Assembly: GCF_030065885.1 (NCBI RefSeq)
Contig: NZ_JASJCS010000006.1
Span: forward strand, 16,469 to 80,468
Length of the DNA: 64,000 nt
Reading direction: 5' to 3'
Origin: Ilumatobacter sp.
Lineage (GTDB): Bacteria; Actinomycetota; Acidimicrobiia; Acidimicrobiales; Ilumatobacteraceae
Below, in pieces: positions 1 to 8,564 of the stretch. Position numbers and translations under genes: made by a program. The notes beneath the pieces were generated by a model. The model had not been told where the DNA came from, did no database searches, and worked only from the letters and a program-made list of their open reading frames with translations. Each line of letters begins with the position of its first letter. The stretch's first letter is position 1.

Positions 1-2
1 AT

Positions 3-1454
3 CTGCCGCTCGATCCGTTCGTGCTGTTCCTCCTGCCGCCGCTGCTCGGCAACTGGGCGTGGCTGGCGGCGATCGTCGGCACGGCAGCGATCATCGCGGC
101 GCTGGTCGCTCCGCACGTGCGGCCGGCCGCGCCGCCGGTGGTCGAGATCGACGAGGACGCCTGCACCGGCTGCGATCTGTGCGTCGTGGACTGCCCGTAC
201 GTCGCGCTGTCGCTCGCCGACCGGTCGACCGCCGACCCCGACGGCGGCACGCAGGCCCGCCGGCCGGTGGCCGTCGTCGACGCCGACGCCTGCGTGGGGT
301 GCGGCATCTGCATCGGCTCGTGCTCGTTCGGCGCGATGACCCTGCCGGGCTTCCAGGCGCCCGAGCGCATCGACCCCGAGGGTCGGCAGGTCGCGATCGT
401 GTGCGCCCGGCACCACCCGTCGGACGTCGACGGCGACGGCGGTGAGACCGTGCTCGTCGAGGTGCCCTGCGCCGGCATGGTGCACGCCAATGCGGTCGGT
501 TCGCTGATGCGTTCCGGCGCGGCCGGCGTGCAGGTCGTCGGCTGCCCGCCGGGCGACTGCGCGTTCGGGCTCGGCAACACGCTGCTCGACGAACGGCTCT
601 CGGGTGCACGCTCGCCCCACGTCCCGCTGCGCTTCGAGGGCATCGCCGACGAGGACTGGGTGGCGCCCGGCGAGCTCGTCGACGCGCTCGCGGCGCCGAA
701 CGCCCATCCCGCTGCGGACACCGAGCGGCCCGAGGGCAACCGGCGCCTGATCGGGGCCGGTGCCGTCGTCCTCGCGTCGATGGCTGCGGTGGCCGTGGCG
801 ACGCAGGCCCCGTACCGCGGCTCGCGCGAGTCGGGCGTGGTGGCCGTCGTCGACCACACGCCGGGCTTCCAGCTCGAGGGCCAGCCGACGGTGACCGGTC
901 GGCGGGGCGACGCGGTCGACGTCGTCGTCCGAGCCGACGGTGTCGAGCAGGCACGTCGGGCGGTCCCGGTCAGCGGCGAGACCGCGATCGGCGTCGTGAA
1001 CGTCGACCTCGTCCCCGGCGCGAGCCAGGTCGAGGTGGTCCTCGTCGAGGGCGCCGACGAGACCACGCTCTTCGCCGGCGAGGTCGAGTTGGCCGACGGC
1101 GAGCGGTTCGTCGTGCAGGCCGTCGACGTCCCACCACCACCCGGGATCGCCGAGGGTCGCGACGTGTTCGCCGACCGTTCCCTCGGCGCCTGCGACGTGT
1201 GCCACTCGGTCGACGTCGGCGACGACGGGGTCGGTCCGTCGCTGGCCGGTGTGGCCACGAGGGCCGAGTCGCGGGTCGAGGGGCTCGACGCCGAGGCGTA
1301 CCTGCGCCAGTCGGTGATCGACCCCGACGCCTACATCGCCGACGGCTACCGAGCCGGGCAGATGCTGCCGATCTACGAAGAGCGCCTGAGCCCCGACCAG
1401 CTCGACGCGCTCGTCGAGTACCTCCTCACGCTCGACGAGGCGGTCCTGCCGTGA
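3..1454 (+). CDS. Cytochrome b-like C-terminus / 2x[4Fe-4S] / HdrD-MvhD-like / cytochrome c fusion (5'-partial)
   Basis: The frame is open to the window edge, so the N-terminus lies upstream; a GTG at 21 is possible but falls inside a hydrophobic segment. Visible order: a membrane segment (about residues 1-40), two ferredoxin clusters (CTGCDLCVVDCP and CVGCGICIGSC), a domain resembling the small MvhD/FrhD 'hydrogenase iron-sulfur subunit' fold (VPCAGMVHANAV, VVGCPPGDC), a second hydrophobic stretch (AGAVVLASMAAVAVAT), a beta-rich section and a C-terminal class I cytochrome c (heme motif CDVCH, distal region GQMLPIYEERLS). This implies a membrane electron-transfer subunit passing electrons between iron-sulfur centres and heme c, probably in a cytochrome bc-like complex. 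That cytochrome b lies upstream is inferred from the hydrophobic start. SCO and PCuAC genes follow, consistent with a respiratory locus. Confidence 0.75.
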   Translation: MPLDPFVLFLLPPLLGNWAWLAAIVGTAAIIAALVAPHVRPAAPPVVEIDEDACTGCDLCVVDCPYVALSLADRSTADPDGGTQARRPVAVVDADACVGCGICIGSCSFGAMTLPGFQAPERIDPEGRQVAIVCARHHPSDVDGDGGETVLVEVPCAGMVHANAVGSLMRSGAAGVQVVGCPPGDCAFGLGNTLLDERLSGARSPHVPLRFEGIADEDWVAPGELVDALAAPNAHPAADTERPEGNRRLIGAGAVVLASMAAVAVATQAPYRGSRESGVVAVVDHTPGFQLEGQPTVTGRRGDAVDVVVRADGVEQARRAVPVSGETAIGVVNVDLVPGASQVEVVLVEGADETTLFAGEVELADGERFVVQAVDVPPPPGIAEGRDVFADRSLGACDVCHSVDVGDDGVGPSLAGVATRAESRVEGLDAEAYLRQSVIDPDAYIADGYRAGQMLPIYEERLSPDQLDALVEYLLTLDEAVLP

Positions 1455-1456
1455 GC

Positions 1457-1927
1457 TCAGGGTTCGGGGAAGATCTCCTCGGTGCCGGACTCGGCGACAC
1501 CGTCGACCGTACGGGTTCCTCGCAGCACGCCGTCGGTGCCGACGGTGTACTCGGCGCTGCCGGACGAGTCGCCGCGGGCGGCGGTCACCGTCTCCCACTC
1601 GACCGAGAACCGATCGCCGCGCAGCAGGCCGGTCCCACGCTGGATCGTCCCGGTCACGATCCACTGCACGTCGAAGTCGTCCCCGCCGAGCGGCACGATC
1701 GTGACGGTGCCCGAGTACTCGACGCCGCCGGGGTCGACGCCGTTGACGACGTAGATGCCGGCGATCCCCTCGCCGTCGTCGAGGCTGTCGCCGGGCAACC
1801 CGCACATCGCGAGTCCGCCGGCGCTCAGCGCGACGAGCAGGACGACGGGCACAGCGAGGCGCCGCCAGATGCTCGAGCTCTCGGGGTTGGTCTCGGGAGT
1901 CCCGTCGGCGATCGGGGTGTCGGCCAC
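1457..1927 (-). CDS. Membrane-anchored hypothetical protein
   Basis: About 156 aa from a GTG start. A short hydrophilic N-terminus (ADTPIADGTPETNPESSS) is followed by one hydrophobic segment (about residues 25-45, LAVPVVLLVALSAGGLAMCG) and a beta-rich extracytoplasmic domain with repeated Gly/Thr patterns (GIYVVNGVDPGG, YSGTVTIVPLGGDDFDVQW). The start is placed just before the membrane segment; longer versions upstream would be antisense to the SCO-like gene. It is convergent with the electron-transfer fusion (stops 3 bp apart) and divergent from the SCO-like gene. No family recognised. The position suggests a link to the copper/oxidase locus, but that is guilt by association only. Confidence 0.6.
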   Translation of the reverse strand: MADTPIADGTPETNPESSSIWRRLAVPVVLLVALSAGGLAMCGLPGDSLDDGEGIAGIYVVNGVDPGGVEYSGTVTIVPLGGDDFDVQWIVTGTIQRGTGLLRGDRFSVEWETVTAARGDSSGSAEYTVGTDGVLRGTRTVDGVAESGTEEIFPEP

Positions 1928-1972
1928 GGCGTCGACGGTACCGAGGAGTGGCGCATTCCGCGATGGGCGAAG

Positions 1973-2605
1973 GTGATTGCCGCGGTGATGGTGCTGATCG
2001 CCATCGGCGGTATGGCGTTCGCCGTCCTGCAGCCGATCCAGGTGCTTCCCCGGATCCGGCTCGCACCGGGCTACGCCTTCGCCGATGCGACCGGTTCGAC
2101 GGTCACCAGCGAGGACGGGCGGGGTTCGATCACCGTGTACACGTTCGTGCCCCTCGACTGCGGCAGCGAATGCGACGCCGTCGACGAGACGATGCGCCTG
2201 GTCCGCGATCGCGTCCCCCGCGAGGTCGATCTCGGCGACGCCGGCTTCCGGATGGTCACGATCGCGCTCGACCCCGACGCCTCGCCCGCGAGCCTCGCGG
2301 CCGCCGCCGAGCGGTCCGCCGGCCGCGGCGAGGCGTGGACGTGGCTGTCGGGTTCGGCATCGCAGATCGAGAACGTCGTCGGCCTGGGGTTCCGCCGCGG
2401 CACCGACCCGGACGACTTCGCTCCCAGCTACGCGATCGTCGACGGGTGGGGAATGGTGCGCGGCGAGTACCGCTACCAGACGCTCGCCGACGACGCCGAC
2501 AAGCTGGTCCGCCACATCGGCATCCTCGGCAGCGAGCTCCGCAACGATCACGGGATCGGCTCGTTCGCCTACGACGCCGCCCACGTCTTCCAGTGCTACC
2601 CATGA
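1973..2605 (+). CDS. SCO1/SenC-like thioredoxin-fold protein, membrane anchored
   Basis: About 210 aa: an N-terminal membrane anchor (VIAAVMVLIAIGGMAF) and a thioredoxin-like domain with a CxxxC pair in 'PLDCGSECDAV', the place of the copper-binding CxxxC of SCO proteins, and a late 'SYAIVDGWGMVRGEYRY' strand. SCO proteins deliver copper to, or reduce, the CuA site of cytochrome c oxidase. The start is uncertain: GTG 1973 lacks a well-spaced ribosome site, whereas GAGGAG at 1943-1948 lies 6 bases before an ATT at 1955, which would give a charged MPRWAK N-terminus before the anchor. The gene ends 7 bp before the next SCO gene and is probably co-transcribed with it. The TLDH-type motif and copper-binding His of classical SCO1 are less clear than in the neighbour, so this may be a divergent paralogue. 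Confidence 0.65.
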   Translation: MIAAVMVLIAIGGMAFAVLQPIQVLPRIRLAPGYAFADATGSTVTSEDGRGSITVYTFVPLDCGSECDAVDETMRLVRDRVPREVDLGDAGFRMVTIALDPDASPASLAAAAERSAGRGEAWTWLSGSASQIENVVGLGFRRGTDPDDFAPSYAIVDGWGMVRGEYRYQTLADDADKLVRHIGILGSELRNDHGIGSFAYDAAHVFQCYP

Positions 2606-2612
2606 GGCCCCG

Positions 2613-3311
2613 ATGACGCTCCACGACACCCGCCCCGACGCCCGGAACGCGACGACGCCACCGCTCGAGGCCGACGGCGCGGCCGTCGACGCCCGGGCAC
2701 GACCGCGCCGACGCCGACGCCGACGCACCGTGGCGCTGCTGCTCGGCGCGCCCGTGCTGGTGGTCGTCCTCGCGTGGGCAGCGCTCGAGCTGTTCCGACC
2801 CCACCTCTACTCGGGCACGATCATGCAGGCGCCCGCCGCTGCGCCGTCGATGGACGGCCTCGTCTGGTCGGACGGAACGGCGGTCGACCTCGGCGCATTC
2901 GACGGCGACGTCGTCCTCGTCTACTTCGGGTACACCTACTGCCCCGACGTCTGCCCGACCACGTTGTCGCAGGTGGCCCGAGCCATCGACCAGGTCGACG
3001 ACCCTGAACGGGTGCACGTGATGATGGTCTCGGTCGACCCGGTCCGCGACGAGCGCGCAGCGCTCGGCGACTACGTGCGGGCGTTCGACCCATCGTTCCG
3101 TGGCGCCACCGGCGCGATCACAGACATCGAGCGGGTGGCGTCGACGTACGGGGTCTTCTTCGCCCGCGGCGAGGACACAGGCGGCGGCGGATACACCGTC
3201 GACCACACCGCCACGCTGATGGGCATCGACACCGAGGGCCACCTCCGGATCGTGTGGCCGGCCGTGCTCGACGTCGACGCGCTCGCGGCGGACCTGGAGG
3301 CCCTGCTCTGA
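2613..3311 (+). CDS. SCO1/SenC family copper-delivery protein
   Basis: 232 aa. A hydrophilic arginine-rich N-terminus (RPRRRRRRR) precedes one membrane anchor (about 37-60). The SCO domain shows the copper-binding CxxxC in YTYCPDVCPTTL, the conserved VSVDPVRDE strand and the later metal-binding His in 'VDHTATLMG'. It acts outside the membrane, loading or reducing the CuA centre of an aa3-type oxidase. The stop TGA overlaps the ATG of the PCuAC gene by one base (TGATG), so the two are translationally coupled; PCuAC and SCO proteins are known partners in copper handover. The ATG start gives the usual SCO length with positive-inside topology. Confidence 0.9.
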   Translation: MTLHDTRPDARNATTPPLEADGAAVDARARPRRRRRRRTVALLLGAPVLVVVLAWAALELFRPHLYSGTIMQAPAAAPSMDGLVWSDGTAVDLGAFDGDVVLVYFGYTYCPDVCPTTLSQVARAIDQVDDPERVHVMMVSVDPVRDERAALGDYVRAFDPSFRGATGAITDIERVASTYGVFFARGEDTGGGGYTVDHTATLMGIDTEGHLRIVWPAVLDVDALAADLEALL

Positions 3312-3799
3312 TGCACCCCGGCCGGCGACGGCCGACGATGCTGCTCGCCGCTGCGCTCGCGAGCGGGGCGTGCGGCTCGAGCTCCGACGCACCGACCGCA
3401 CGCGACGGCGAGATCGCCGCCGAGGTGGGCGGGTTCGTCGTCCGCGACGTGTGGACGCGACCGACCCCGCCGGGTTCCGACGAAGCGGCCATCTACCTGA
3501 CGATCGAGAATCGCGACGCCCCCGACGATCGCTTCGTCGGCAGCGTCTCGGATCGCTGCATGGCGATGCACCCGCATCTGACGACGATCGACGACGACGG
3601 GGTGGCATCGATGACCGACGCCGGCGAGGACCGGCTCGCGGTGCCGGCCGGCGGCAGCCTGGTGATGGCGCCGACAGCGCTGCACGTGATGTGCCTCGGT
3701 CTCACCGGTCCGCTCGAGGCGGGTGACACGTTCGGGATCGAGCTCCGGTTCGCCGAACACGAACCGGTCGTCGTCGAGGTCGACGTCGAGCAGCGTTAG
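3311..3799 (+). CDS. Copper chaperone PCu(A)C, lipoprotein
   Basis: 162 aa. The signal sequence ends in a lipobox-like ALASGAC|G, so it is probably lipid-anchored outside the membrane. The PCuAC fold (DUF461) is recognised by VVRDVWTRPTPPGSDEAAIYLTIEN and by the copper-binding pattern of Met/His residues: MAMHPHL, then VASM, then the HxM in ALHVMCLGL. These proteins bind Cu(I) and pass it to SCO1 and the CuA site. It is the last gene of the SCO-SCO-PCuAC unit and is coupled to the preceding stop. Confidence 0.88.
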   Translation: MHPGRRRPTMLLAAALASGACGSSSDAPTARDGEIAAEVGGFVVRDVWTRPTPPGSDEAAIYLTIENRDAPDDRFVGSVSDRCMAMHPHLTTIDDDGVASMTDAGEDRLAVPAGGSLVMAPTALHVMCLGLTGPLEAGDTFGIELRFAEHEPVVVEVDVEQR

Positions 3800-3869
3800 C
3801 CCGGCGGACCACCCGAGCAGCGTTCGTCCGGATCGGACACCGAGCCGCGCCGGCGGTACCGTCCGCGGC

Positions 3870-4181
3870 ATGTCGAAGATCTCGTTGATCGCCAAGTTGA
3901 CCGCCGCCGAGGGGAAGCAGGCCGAGCTGGAGGACGCGATGCGCAGCGTCGTCGAGGCCGCCGACGAGGAGCCCGGGCTGGAGGTGTATGCCGCCAACGC
4001 CGTCGACGACGAGCCCGGCGTCTACTACTTCTACGAGATCTATGCGGACGAGGCGGCCCGCGACGCACACGGCACGGGCGACCGGATGCGGGCGGCGATG
4101 GGTGCGTTCGCCGGCCTGCTCGGCGGCCGACCCGAGATCATCACGATGACACCGATCGCCGCCAAGGGCGCTGACGTCTGA
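3870..4181 (+). CDS. ABM-domain (antibiotic biosynthesis monooxygenase-like) protein
   Basis: 103 aa, the usual size of single-domain ABM ferredoxin-fold proteins. Features: N-terminal strand SKISLIAKLTA, helix EGKQAELEDAMRSVVEAADE, the typical 'EPGLEVYAAN' strand, 'YYFYEIYADEAARDAH' and a C-terminal 'IITMTPIAAKG'. Family members are small dimeric monooxygenases or quinone/heme-modifying enzymes; the substrate cannot be told. The gene lies 70 bp after the PCuAC gene and may have its own promoter. The ATG at 3870 gives a standard family N-terminus. Confidence 0.85.
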   Translation: MSKISLIAKLTAAEGKQAELEDAMRSVVEAADEEPGLEVYAANAVDDEPGVYYFYEIYADEAARDAHGTGDRMRAAMGAFAGLLGGRPEIITMTPIAAKGADV

Positions 4182-4504
4182 CCGGGCCATCTCATCGGGC
4201 AACGCACGGGCTCGGCACGAGTAGCCCTCGCCTGCCGGAGCTGCGGGCGAACCGGTTCTCACGGCGAGCTGGCGCACTCCTCGCCTGCTCGACCTGAACA
4301 GCGCGTGGACGCGATACGACGGTCCGGCTGCACCTGACCGAGCTCGCCGCCTCCGCGACCGCTTCGACGCTGCGAGCCCTCCGGCCCGACCCACCTCGGC
4401 TACCGCCGATCGACCGGGCTGCTCGCGAATCACCCGAACGGGGGACGAATGCGTCGACCGTGATCTGCACCATCGGGGTGTCCCCCATCCCGAAGGAGAG
4501 AACC
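4182..4504. other. Intergenic stretch of about 320 bp
   Basis: No convincing gene on either strand; frames open here lack ribosome sites and carry Arg/Ser-rich compositions typical of antisense shadows. The only clear signal is an AAGGAG ribosome site at about 4493-4498 serving the ATG at 4505. A promoter for the secreted protein is expected here, but I cannot place one. Confidence 0.5.
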
Positions 4505-4960
4505 ATGGGAACACCCATCACCCGCTCACTCGTTGCGCTGGCCGCCGCCGTCACGCTCGCCGCCGGCGTCGGCGTCGGCACCGCTGCGGCCGACGACGCG
4601 CCGCCCGACATCTCGTCGACGGCCGAGGCCCGCCACGAGGGGTCGGTCACGCTGTACGGCGAGATCGACCTCAACGGCGAGTTCGAGACCGAGGCCCTGT
4701 TCGGCTTCCACTACGAGTACCTGCACCACGAGGACCTCGTGTACGCGGAGCTCTGGGCGCAGATCGACGACACCCCGGTACCGCTGTGCGCCGGCGTGGT
4801 GGTCGAGGACGACTGGGGCAGCCCGGTGTTCATCGGCCAGGTACCCGATCAACCCGACAGCATCTGCTTCGCACATGAGCTCGTCAACGGCGCGTTCCTG
4901 TTCCAGTCCGTCGACGAGATCGGCGAGTACACGATCGCCTGGATGGTCGGCGTCGCATAG
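4505..4960 (+). CDS. Secreted hypothetical protein
   Basis: 151 aa, starting at ATG with AAGGAGAG 4-9 bases upstream. A clear Sec signal peptide (TRSLVALAAAVTLAAGVGVG, likely cleaved after TAAA before DD) leads to a mature domain of about 120 residues rich in Glu, Asp and aromatic residues (FHYEYLHHEDLVYAELWAQ) with two cysteines that could form a disulfide. No family recognised. It stands alone and is followed by a strong terminator hairpin at 5126-5153, so it is probably monocistronic. Confidence 0.75.
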   Translation: MGTPITRSLVALAAAVTLAAGVGVGTAAADDAPPDISSTAEARHEGSVTLYGEIDLNGEFETEALFGFHYEYLHHEDLVYAELWAQIDDTPVPLCAGVVVEDDWGSPVFIGQVPDQPDSICFAHELVNGAFLFQSVDEIGEYTIAWMVGVA

Positions 4961-5125
4961 ATCGGGCTTCGGCTCGCGGCCCAGCCGCTCCCCTGCGCCG
5001 CTTCGACGCTCGCCCGCTCCAGCTGCGCGACGCGATCGGTCGCCGATCACCCGAGACGCATGGACGCCGACCGGACCGGCCAAGCAGGGCCGGCCAAGCA
5101 GGACCGGCGAGCCGTCATCTCGCAT

Positions 5126-5153
5126 CAGTGGGGCCGGTCACCCGGCCCCACTG
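5126..5153 (+). terminator. Strong hairpin, probable terminator
   Basis: Two perfectly complementary 12-base arms (CAGTGGGGCCGG and CCGGCCCCACTG) around a TCAC loop, with no T-tract, as is usual in high-GC actinobacteria. It lies 165 bp after the secreted-protein gene. Just upstream (5078-5102) an 11-base unit GGCCAAGCAGG is duplicated with a 14-base period. Confidence 0.7.
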
Positions 5154-5194
5154 GAGCGTGAACCGGGCGACGTGCCCGCGGCGACAGACCTGGT

Positions 5195-5434
5195 GTGAGC
5201 CTCGCCGATCCGACCTACCGCCCCGATCTGCTCACCCGGCGGGAACGTGAAGTGCTCGGCGAGCTGAGCGCGGGCCGGTCGAATGCCGAGATCGGCGAGC
5301 GGCTCCACATCGGGCCCGAGACCGTGAAGACCCACGTCTCGCGGATCCTCACCAAGCTCGGCGTCCGCAGCCGGCTGGAGGCCGTGGTCGTCACCCGCGA
5401 CCCATCGATCCGCGATCGCGAGGCGCAGCGATGA
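5195..5434 (+). CDS. GerE-like stand-alone LuxR-type HTH protein
   Basis: 79 aa, almost nothing but a LuxR/GerE helix-turn-helix: LTRREREVLGELSAGRSN, then AEIGERLHIGPETVKTHVSR, then ILTKLGVRSRLEAVV. Stand-alone HTH proteins of this size exist (GerE of Bacillus is 74 aa), but most LuxR domains sit at the end of response regulators, so this could also be a remnant of a longer gene. I found no receiver or sensor sequence upstream. GTG start without an obvious ribosome site; a terminator hairpin lies 42 bp upstream. Convergent with cysNC. DNA-binding transcription factor by family; targets unknown. Confidence 0.65.
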   Translation: MSLADPTYRPDLLTRREREVLGELSAGRSNAEIGERLHIGPETVKTHVSRILTKLGVRSRLEAVVVTRDPSIRDREAQR

Positions 5435-5484
5435 GCGCCGGGCCGCCGGACCGCCGGGTTCCGCCGGTCGCGGAGCCGGATCGT

Positions 5485-7386
5485 CTAGCCGACGATGCCG
5501 TGCTCGCGCAGCACGTCGATCACTCGATCGGCTGCCTCCTCGGCCGACATCGTCGTCGTGTCGACGTGCACCTCGGGCGCCTCGGGTGGTTCGTAGGGCG
5601 AGTCGATGCCGGTGAAGTTCGCCAGCTCGCCGGCGCGCGCCTTGGCGTAGAGGCCCTTCGGGTCACGGAACTCGGCGACGTCGAGCGGCGTGTCGACGAA
5701 CACCTCGACGAACTCGCCGGCCTCGACCCGGTCGCGGGCGAGGCGACGCTCGGCCCGGAACGGCGAGATGAACGACACGAGCACCACCATGCCGGCGTCG
5801 ACCATCAGACCCGACACCTCGGCGATGCGGCGGATGTTCTCCACCCGGTCGGCGTCGGTGAAGCCGAGGTCGCGGTTGAGACCGTGGCGAACGTTGTCAC
5901 CGTCGAGCAGGTAGGTCCGCACGCCCGCGGCGTACAGCTTCGACTCGACGATGTTGGCGATCGTCGACTTGCCCGAACCCGACAGCCCGGTGAACCAGAC
6001 GACGCCGGGCCGGTGCGCGGCCAGCTGCGCCCTGGCGTCCTTGTCGACCTGCACCTCTTGCCAGTGGATGTTGTGCGCACGGCGGAGGGCGAAGTGGAGC
6101 AGACCCGCACCGACGGTGTTCTGCGTCAGCCGGTCGACGATGACGAAGCCGCCCATGTCACGGTTGGCGACGTACGGGTCGAACGGGATCGCACGGTCGA
6201 GGCTCAGGTTGCACACGCCGATCTCGTTGAGGCCGAGCGTGTTGGCGGCGAGGTGATCGAGGTTGTTGACGTCGATGCGGTGCTTCGGAGGCCCGATCGT
6301 CACGCCGACCGTGCGGGTGCCGATCTTCATCGTGTAGGGCCTGCCGGGCAGCATCTCGTCCTCGTGCATCCACACGACGTGGGCCTCGAACTGATCGGCC
6401 ACCTCGGCAGGTGCCTCGCCGGCGCAGATCACGTCACCCCGGCTGGCGTCGACCTCGTCGGCGAGGGTCAGGGTGACCGACTGGCCGGCCTCAGCGACGT
6501 CGAGATCGCCGTCCATCGTGACGATCCGCTCGACGGTGCTGGTGGTGCCGGCCGGCAGGACCCGAACCGGGTCGCCCGGGCGGACCATGCCGCCGACGAC
6601 GCGACCGGAGAAGCCGCGGAACTCGTGACTCGGACGGTTGACCCACTGGACCGGCATCCGGAACGGACCGGAGGCCGCCTCGTCATCGACGGGCACGGTC
6701 TCGAGGAAGCCCATCAACGTCGGCCCGTGGTACCAGTGGGTGCGGCTGCTCGGCTCGACGACGTTGTCGCCCCGCAGCGCCGAGATCGGGATGAACGTCA
6801 CGTCGCTGAGGCCGATCCGCCGGGCGAAGTCGCGGTACTCGGTCTCGATCGCATCGAAGATCTCGTGGGAGTACTCCATGAGGTCCATCTTGTTGACGGC
6901 GACCACGACGCGCTTGATGCCGAGCAGCGAGACGAGGTAGCTGTGCCGGCGGGTCTGGGTCAGGACGCCCTTGCGTGCGTCGACGAGGATCACCGCGACG
7001 TCGGCCGTCGACGCCCCCGTCACCATGTTGCGCGTGTACTGCTCGTGGCCCGGTGTGTCGGCCACGATGAACTTGCGTCGCTCGGTCGAGAAGAACCGGT
7101 AGGCGACGTCGATCGTGATGCCCTGCTCGCGCTCGGCCGACAGGCCGTCGAGCAGGAGCGCGAAGTCGAGGTCGCCGCCCTGGGTGCCGACCTTCGCCGA
7201 ATCGGCTTCGAGCGCCGCGAGATGGTCCTCGAACACGAGATGTGACTCGTACAGGAGGCGCCCGATCAGCGTGCTCTTGCCGTCGTCGACGCTGCCACAG
7301 GTGATGAAGCGGAGCAGCGACTTGTACTGGTGCGACGTCAGGTAGGCATCGATGTCGTCGGCGATGAGCTCGGATGCGTGCGCCAT
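5485..7386 (-). CDS. cysNC: Bifunctional sulfate adenylyltransferase subunit 1 / APS kinase (CysN-CysC fusion)
   Basis: 633 aa. The N-terminal GTPase of CysN has P-loop GSVDDGKST (about 31-39), DTPGHEQ and NKMD motifs followed by EF-Tu-like beta-barrel domains; the C-terminal APS kinase begins near residue 455 with P-loop GLSGSGKST and the conserved [15 protein letters not shown]. With CysD it makes APS from sulfate and ATP using GTP hydrolysis, then phosphorylates APS to PAPS. The ATG at 7386 was chosen because GGGAGG lies 6 bases upstream and the protein then starts like other CysN; a frame-open GTG/ATG further up would overlap the cysD end. Second gene of the cysD-cysNC pair, 64 bp after cysD. 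Confidence 0.96.
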   Translation of the reverse strand: MAHASELIADDIDAYLTSHQYKSLLRFITCGSVDDGKSTLIGRLLYESHLVFEDHLAALEADSAKVGTQGGDLDFALLLDGLSAEREQGITIDVAYRFFSTERRKFIVADTPGHEQYTRNMVTGASTADVAVILVDARKGVLTQTRRHSYLVSLLGIKRVVVAVNKMDLMEYSHEIFDAIETEYRDFARRIGLSDVTFIPISALRGDNVVEPSSRTHWYHGPTLMGFLETVPVDDEAASGPFRMPVQWVNRPSHEFRGFSGRVVGGMVRPGDPVRVLPAGTTSTVERIVTMDGDLDVAEAGQSVTLTLADEVDASRGDVICAGEAPAEVADQFEAHVVWMHEDEMLPGRPYTMKIGTRTVGVTIGPPKHRIDVNNLDHLAANTLGLNEIGVCNLSLDRAIPFDPYVANRDMGGFVIVDRLTQNTVGAGLLHFALRRAHNIHWQEVQVDKDARAQLAAHRPGVVWFTGLSGSGKSTIANIVESKLYAAGVRTYLLDGDNVRHGLNRDLGFTDADRVENIRRIAEVSGLMVDAGMVVLVSFISPFRAERRLARDRVEAGEFVEVFVDTPLDVAEFRDPKGLYAKARAGELANFTGIDSPYEPPEAPEVHVDTTTMSAEEAADRVIDVLREHGIVG

Positions 7387-7425
7387 CAGCGACCTCCCAG
7401 CCCCATCGCGAACTGTGTCGCGAGT

Positions 7426-7450
7426 TGTGTCTGACACCAGTGGTGACACA
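7426..7450. repeat. Imperfect palindrome of the GTGTCTGACACC type between cysD and cysNC
   Basis: TGTGTCTGACACCA is followed by TGGTGACACA, which is its reverse complement with four bases missing. It sits directly after the cysD stop and before the cysNC ribosome site. Related GTGYCWGRCAC palindromes occur at 17603, 18491 and 56371, all between genes. Confidence 0.5.
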
Positions 7451-8431
7451 TCAGAAGTAGCCCTCCTGCTTCTTCTTCTCCATCGAGGCTGCGCCGTCGA
7501 AGTCGATCACCCGGCCCTGCCGCTCGGAGGTCGTGGCCAGCAGCATCTCCTGGATGATCCCGGTCAGCGTGTCGGCATCGCTCTCGATCGCGCCCGACAG
7601 CGGATAGCACCCGAGCGTGCGGAAGCGCACGTTCTTGATCATCGGCTCCTCACCGGGATCGAGTGGCATGCGGTCGTCGTCGACCATGATCAGCACGCCG
7701 TCGCGGTCGACCACCGGGCGCGGCGCCGAGAAGTACAGCGGCACGATCGGGATCTGCTCGAGGTGCACGTACTGCCACACGTCGAGCTCGGTCCAGTTCG
7801 ACAGCGGGAACACGCGCAGCGTCTCACCCGGGCTGCGGCGCACGTTGTACACCTGCCAGAGCTCGGGCCGCTGGCGCTTCGGGTCCCACTGATGTTGCGG
7901 CGATCGCACGGAGAACACACGCTCCTTGGCGCGTGACTTCTCCTCGTCGCGTCGGGCACCGCCGAAGCAGAGATCGAACCGTTGCTGATCGATGACCTGC
8001 TTGAGGCCCTCGGTCTTCCACATGTCGGTGTGGAGCGCCGAACCGTGATCGAAGGGGTTGATGCCGCGTTCGACGCACTCGGGGTTCTGGTGCACCACCA
8101 GGTCGAGGCCCAACCGCTCGGCCGTCTCGTCGCGGAAGCTGTACATCTCGCTGAACTTCCACGTGGTGTCGACGTGGACGAGCGGGAACGGCGGCTTGGA
8201 CGGGAAGAACGCCTTGCGGGCGAGGTGCAGCATCACCGAGCTGTCCTTGCCGATCGAGTAGAGCATCGCCGGCCGCTCGGACTCGGCGACGGCCTCGCGC
8301 ATGATGTGCATCGCCTCGGCCTCGAGGCGTTGGAGGTGGGTGAGGCGCCCGGCGCTCAACCTCGTCGCCGTTGCGTCGGCCGTGGTGGCCGCGTCGGCGG
8401 TGGTGGATGTGGTGCTCGTCGTGCTGGTCAT
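7451..8431 (-). CDS. cysD: Sulfate adenylyltransferase subunit 2 (CysD)
   Basis: 326 aa including a 30-residue Thr/Ala-rich N-terminal extension ([20 protein letters not shown]) that ordinary CysD proteins lack; the core starts at [20 protein letters not shown]. The PP-loop ATP-pyrophosphatase signature is [18 protein letters not shown], and the family-specific [18 protein letters not shown] and C-terminal 'EKKKQEGYF' are present. It adenylylates sulfate with CysN. The ATG has GGAGCGAG upstream. First gene of the cysD-cysNC unit; an AT-rich leader with a CCGTTATTACGG palindrome precedes it. Confidence 0.96.
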   Translation of the reverse strand: MTSTTSTTSTTADAATTADATATRLSAGRLTHLQRLEAEAMHIMREAVAESERPAMLYSIGKDSSVMLHLARKAFFPSKPPFPLVHVDTTWKFSEMYSFRDETAERLGLDLVVHQNPECVERGINPFDHGSALHTDMWKTEGLKQVIDQQRFDLCFGGARRDEEKSRAKERVFSVRSPQHQWDPKRQRPELWQVYNVRRSPGETLRVFPLSNWTELDVWQYVHLEQIPIVPLYFSAPRPVVDRDGVLIMVDDDRMPLDPGEEPMIKNVRFRTLGCYPLSGAIESDADTLTGIIQEMLLATTSERQGRVIDFDGAASMEKKKQEGYF

Positions 8432-8476
8432 CTCGCTCCGTCGTCGTGGTCCTGGGAACAATCTGCGTATTCTCCA

Positions 8477-8488
8477 CCGTTATTACGG
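8477..8488. promoter_or_regulatory. Candidate operator/promoter region upstream of cysD
   Basis: Within an island much richer in A+T than its surroundings (about 8457-8511), the 12-base CCGTTATTACGG is palindromic at 10 positions. It lies 46-57 bases upstream of the cysD ATG, where a sulfur-responsive regulator such as the Rrf2 protein encoded in the same cluster could act. The link is inference only. Confidence 0.35.
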
Positions 8489-8564
8489 ACAATACAACCT
8501 ATTTCTGCTGGACTTGCCCCGAAGGGGTCGCCGACGATGACGGCGCAGCCAGGGGCCGGACGGA

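Noticed and set aside
5431..7245. Long plus-strand frame opposite cysNC
   Set aside because: Composition is that of an antisense shadow (Val/Asp/Arg/His-rich) and the minus strand encodes a complete CysN-CysC.
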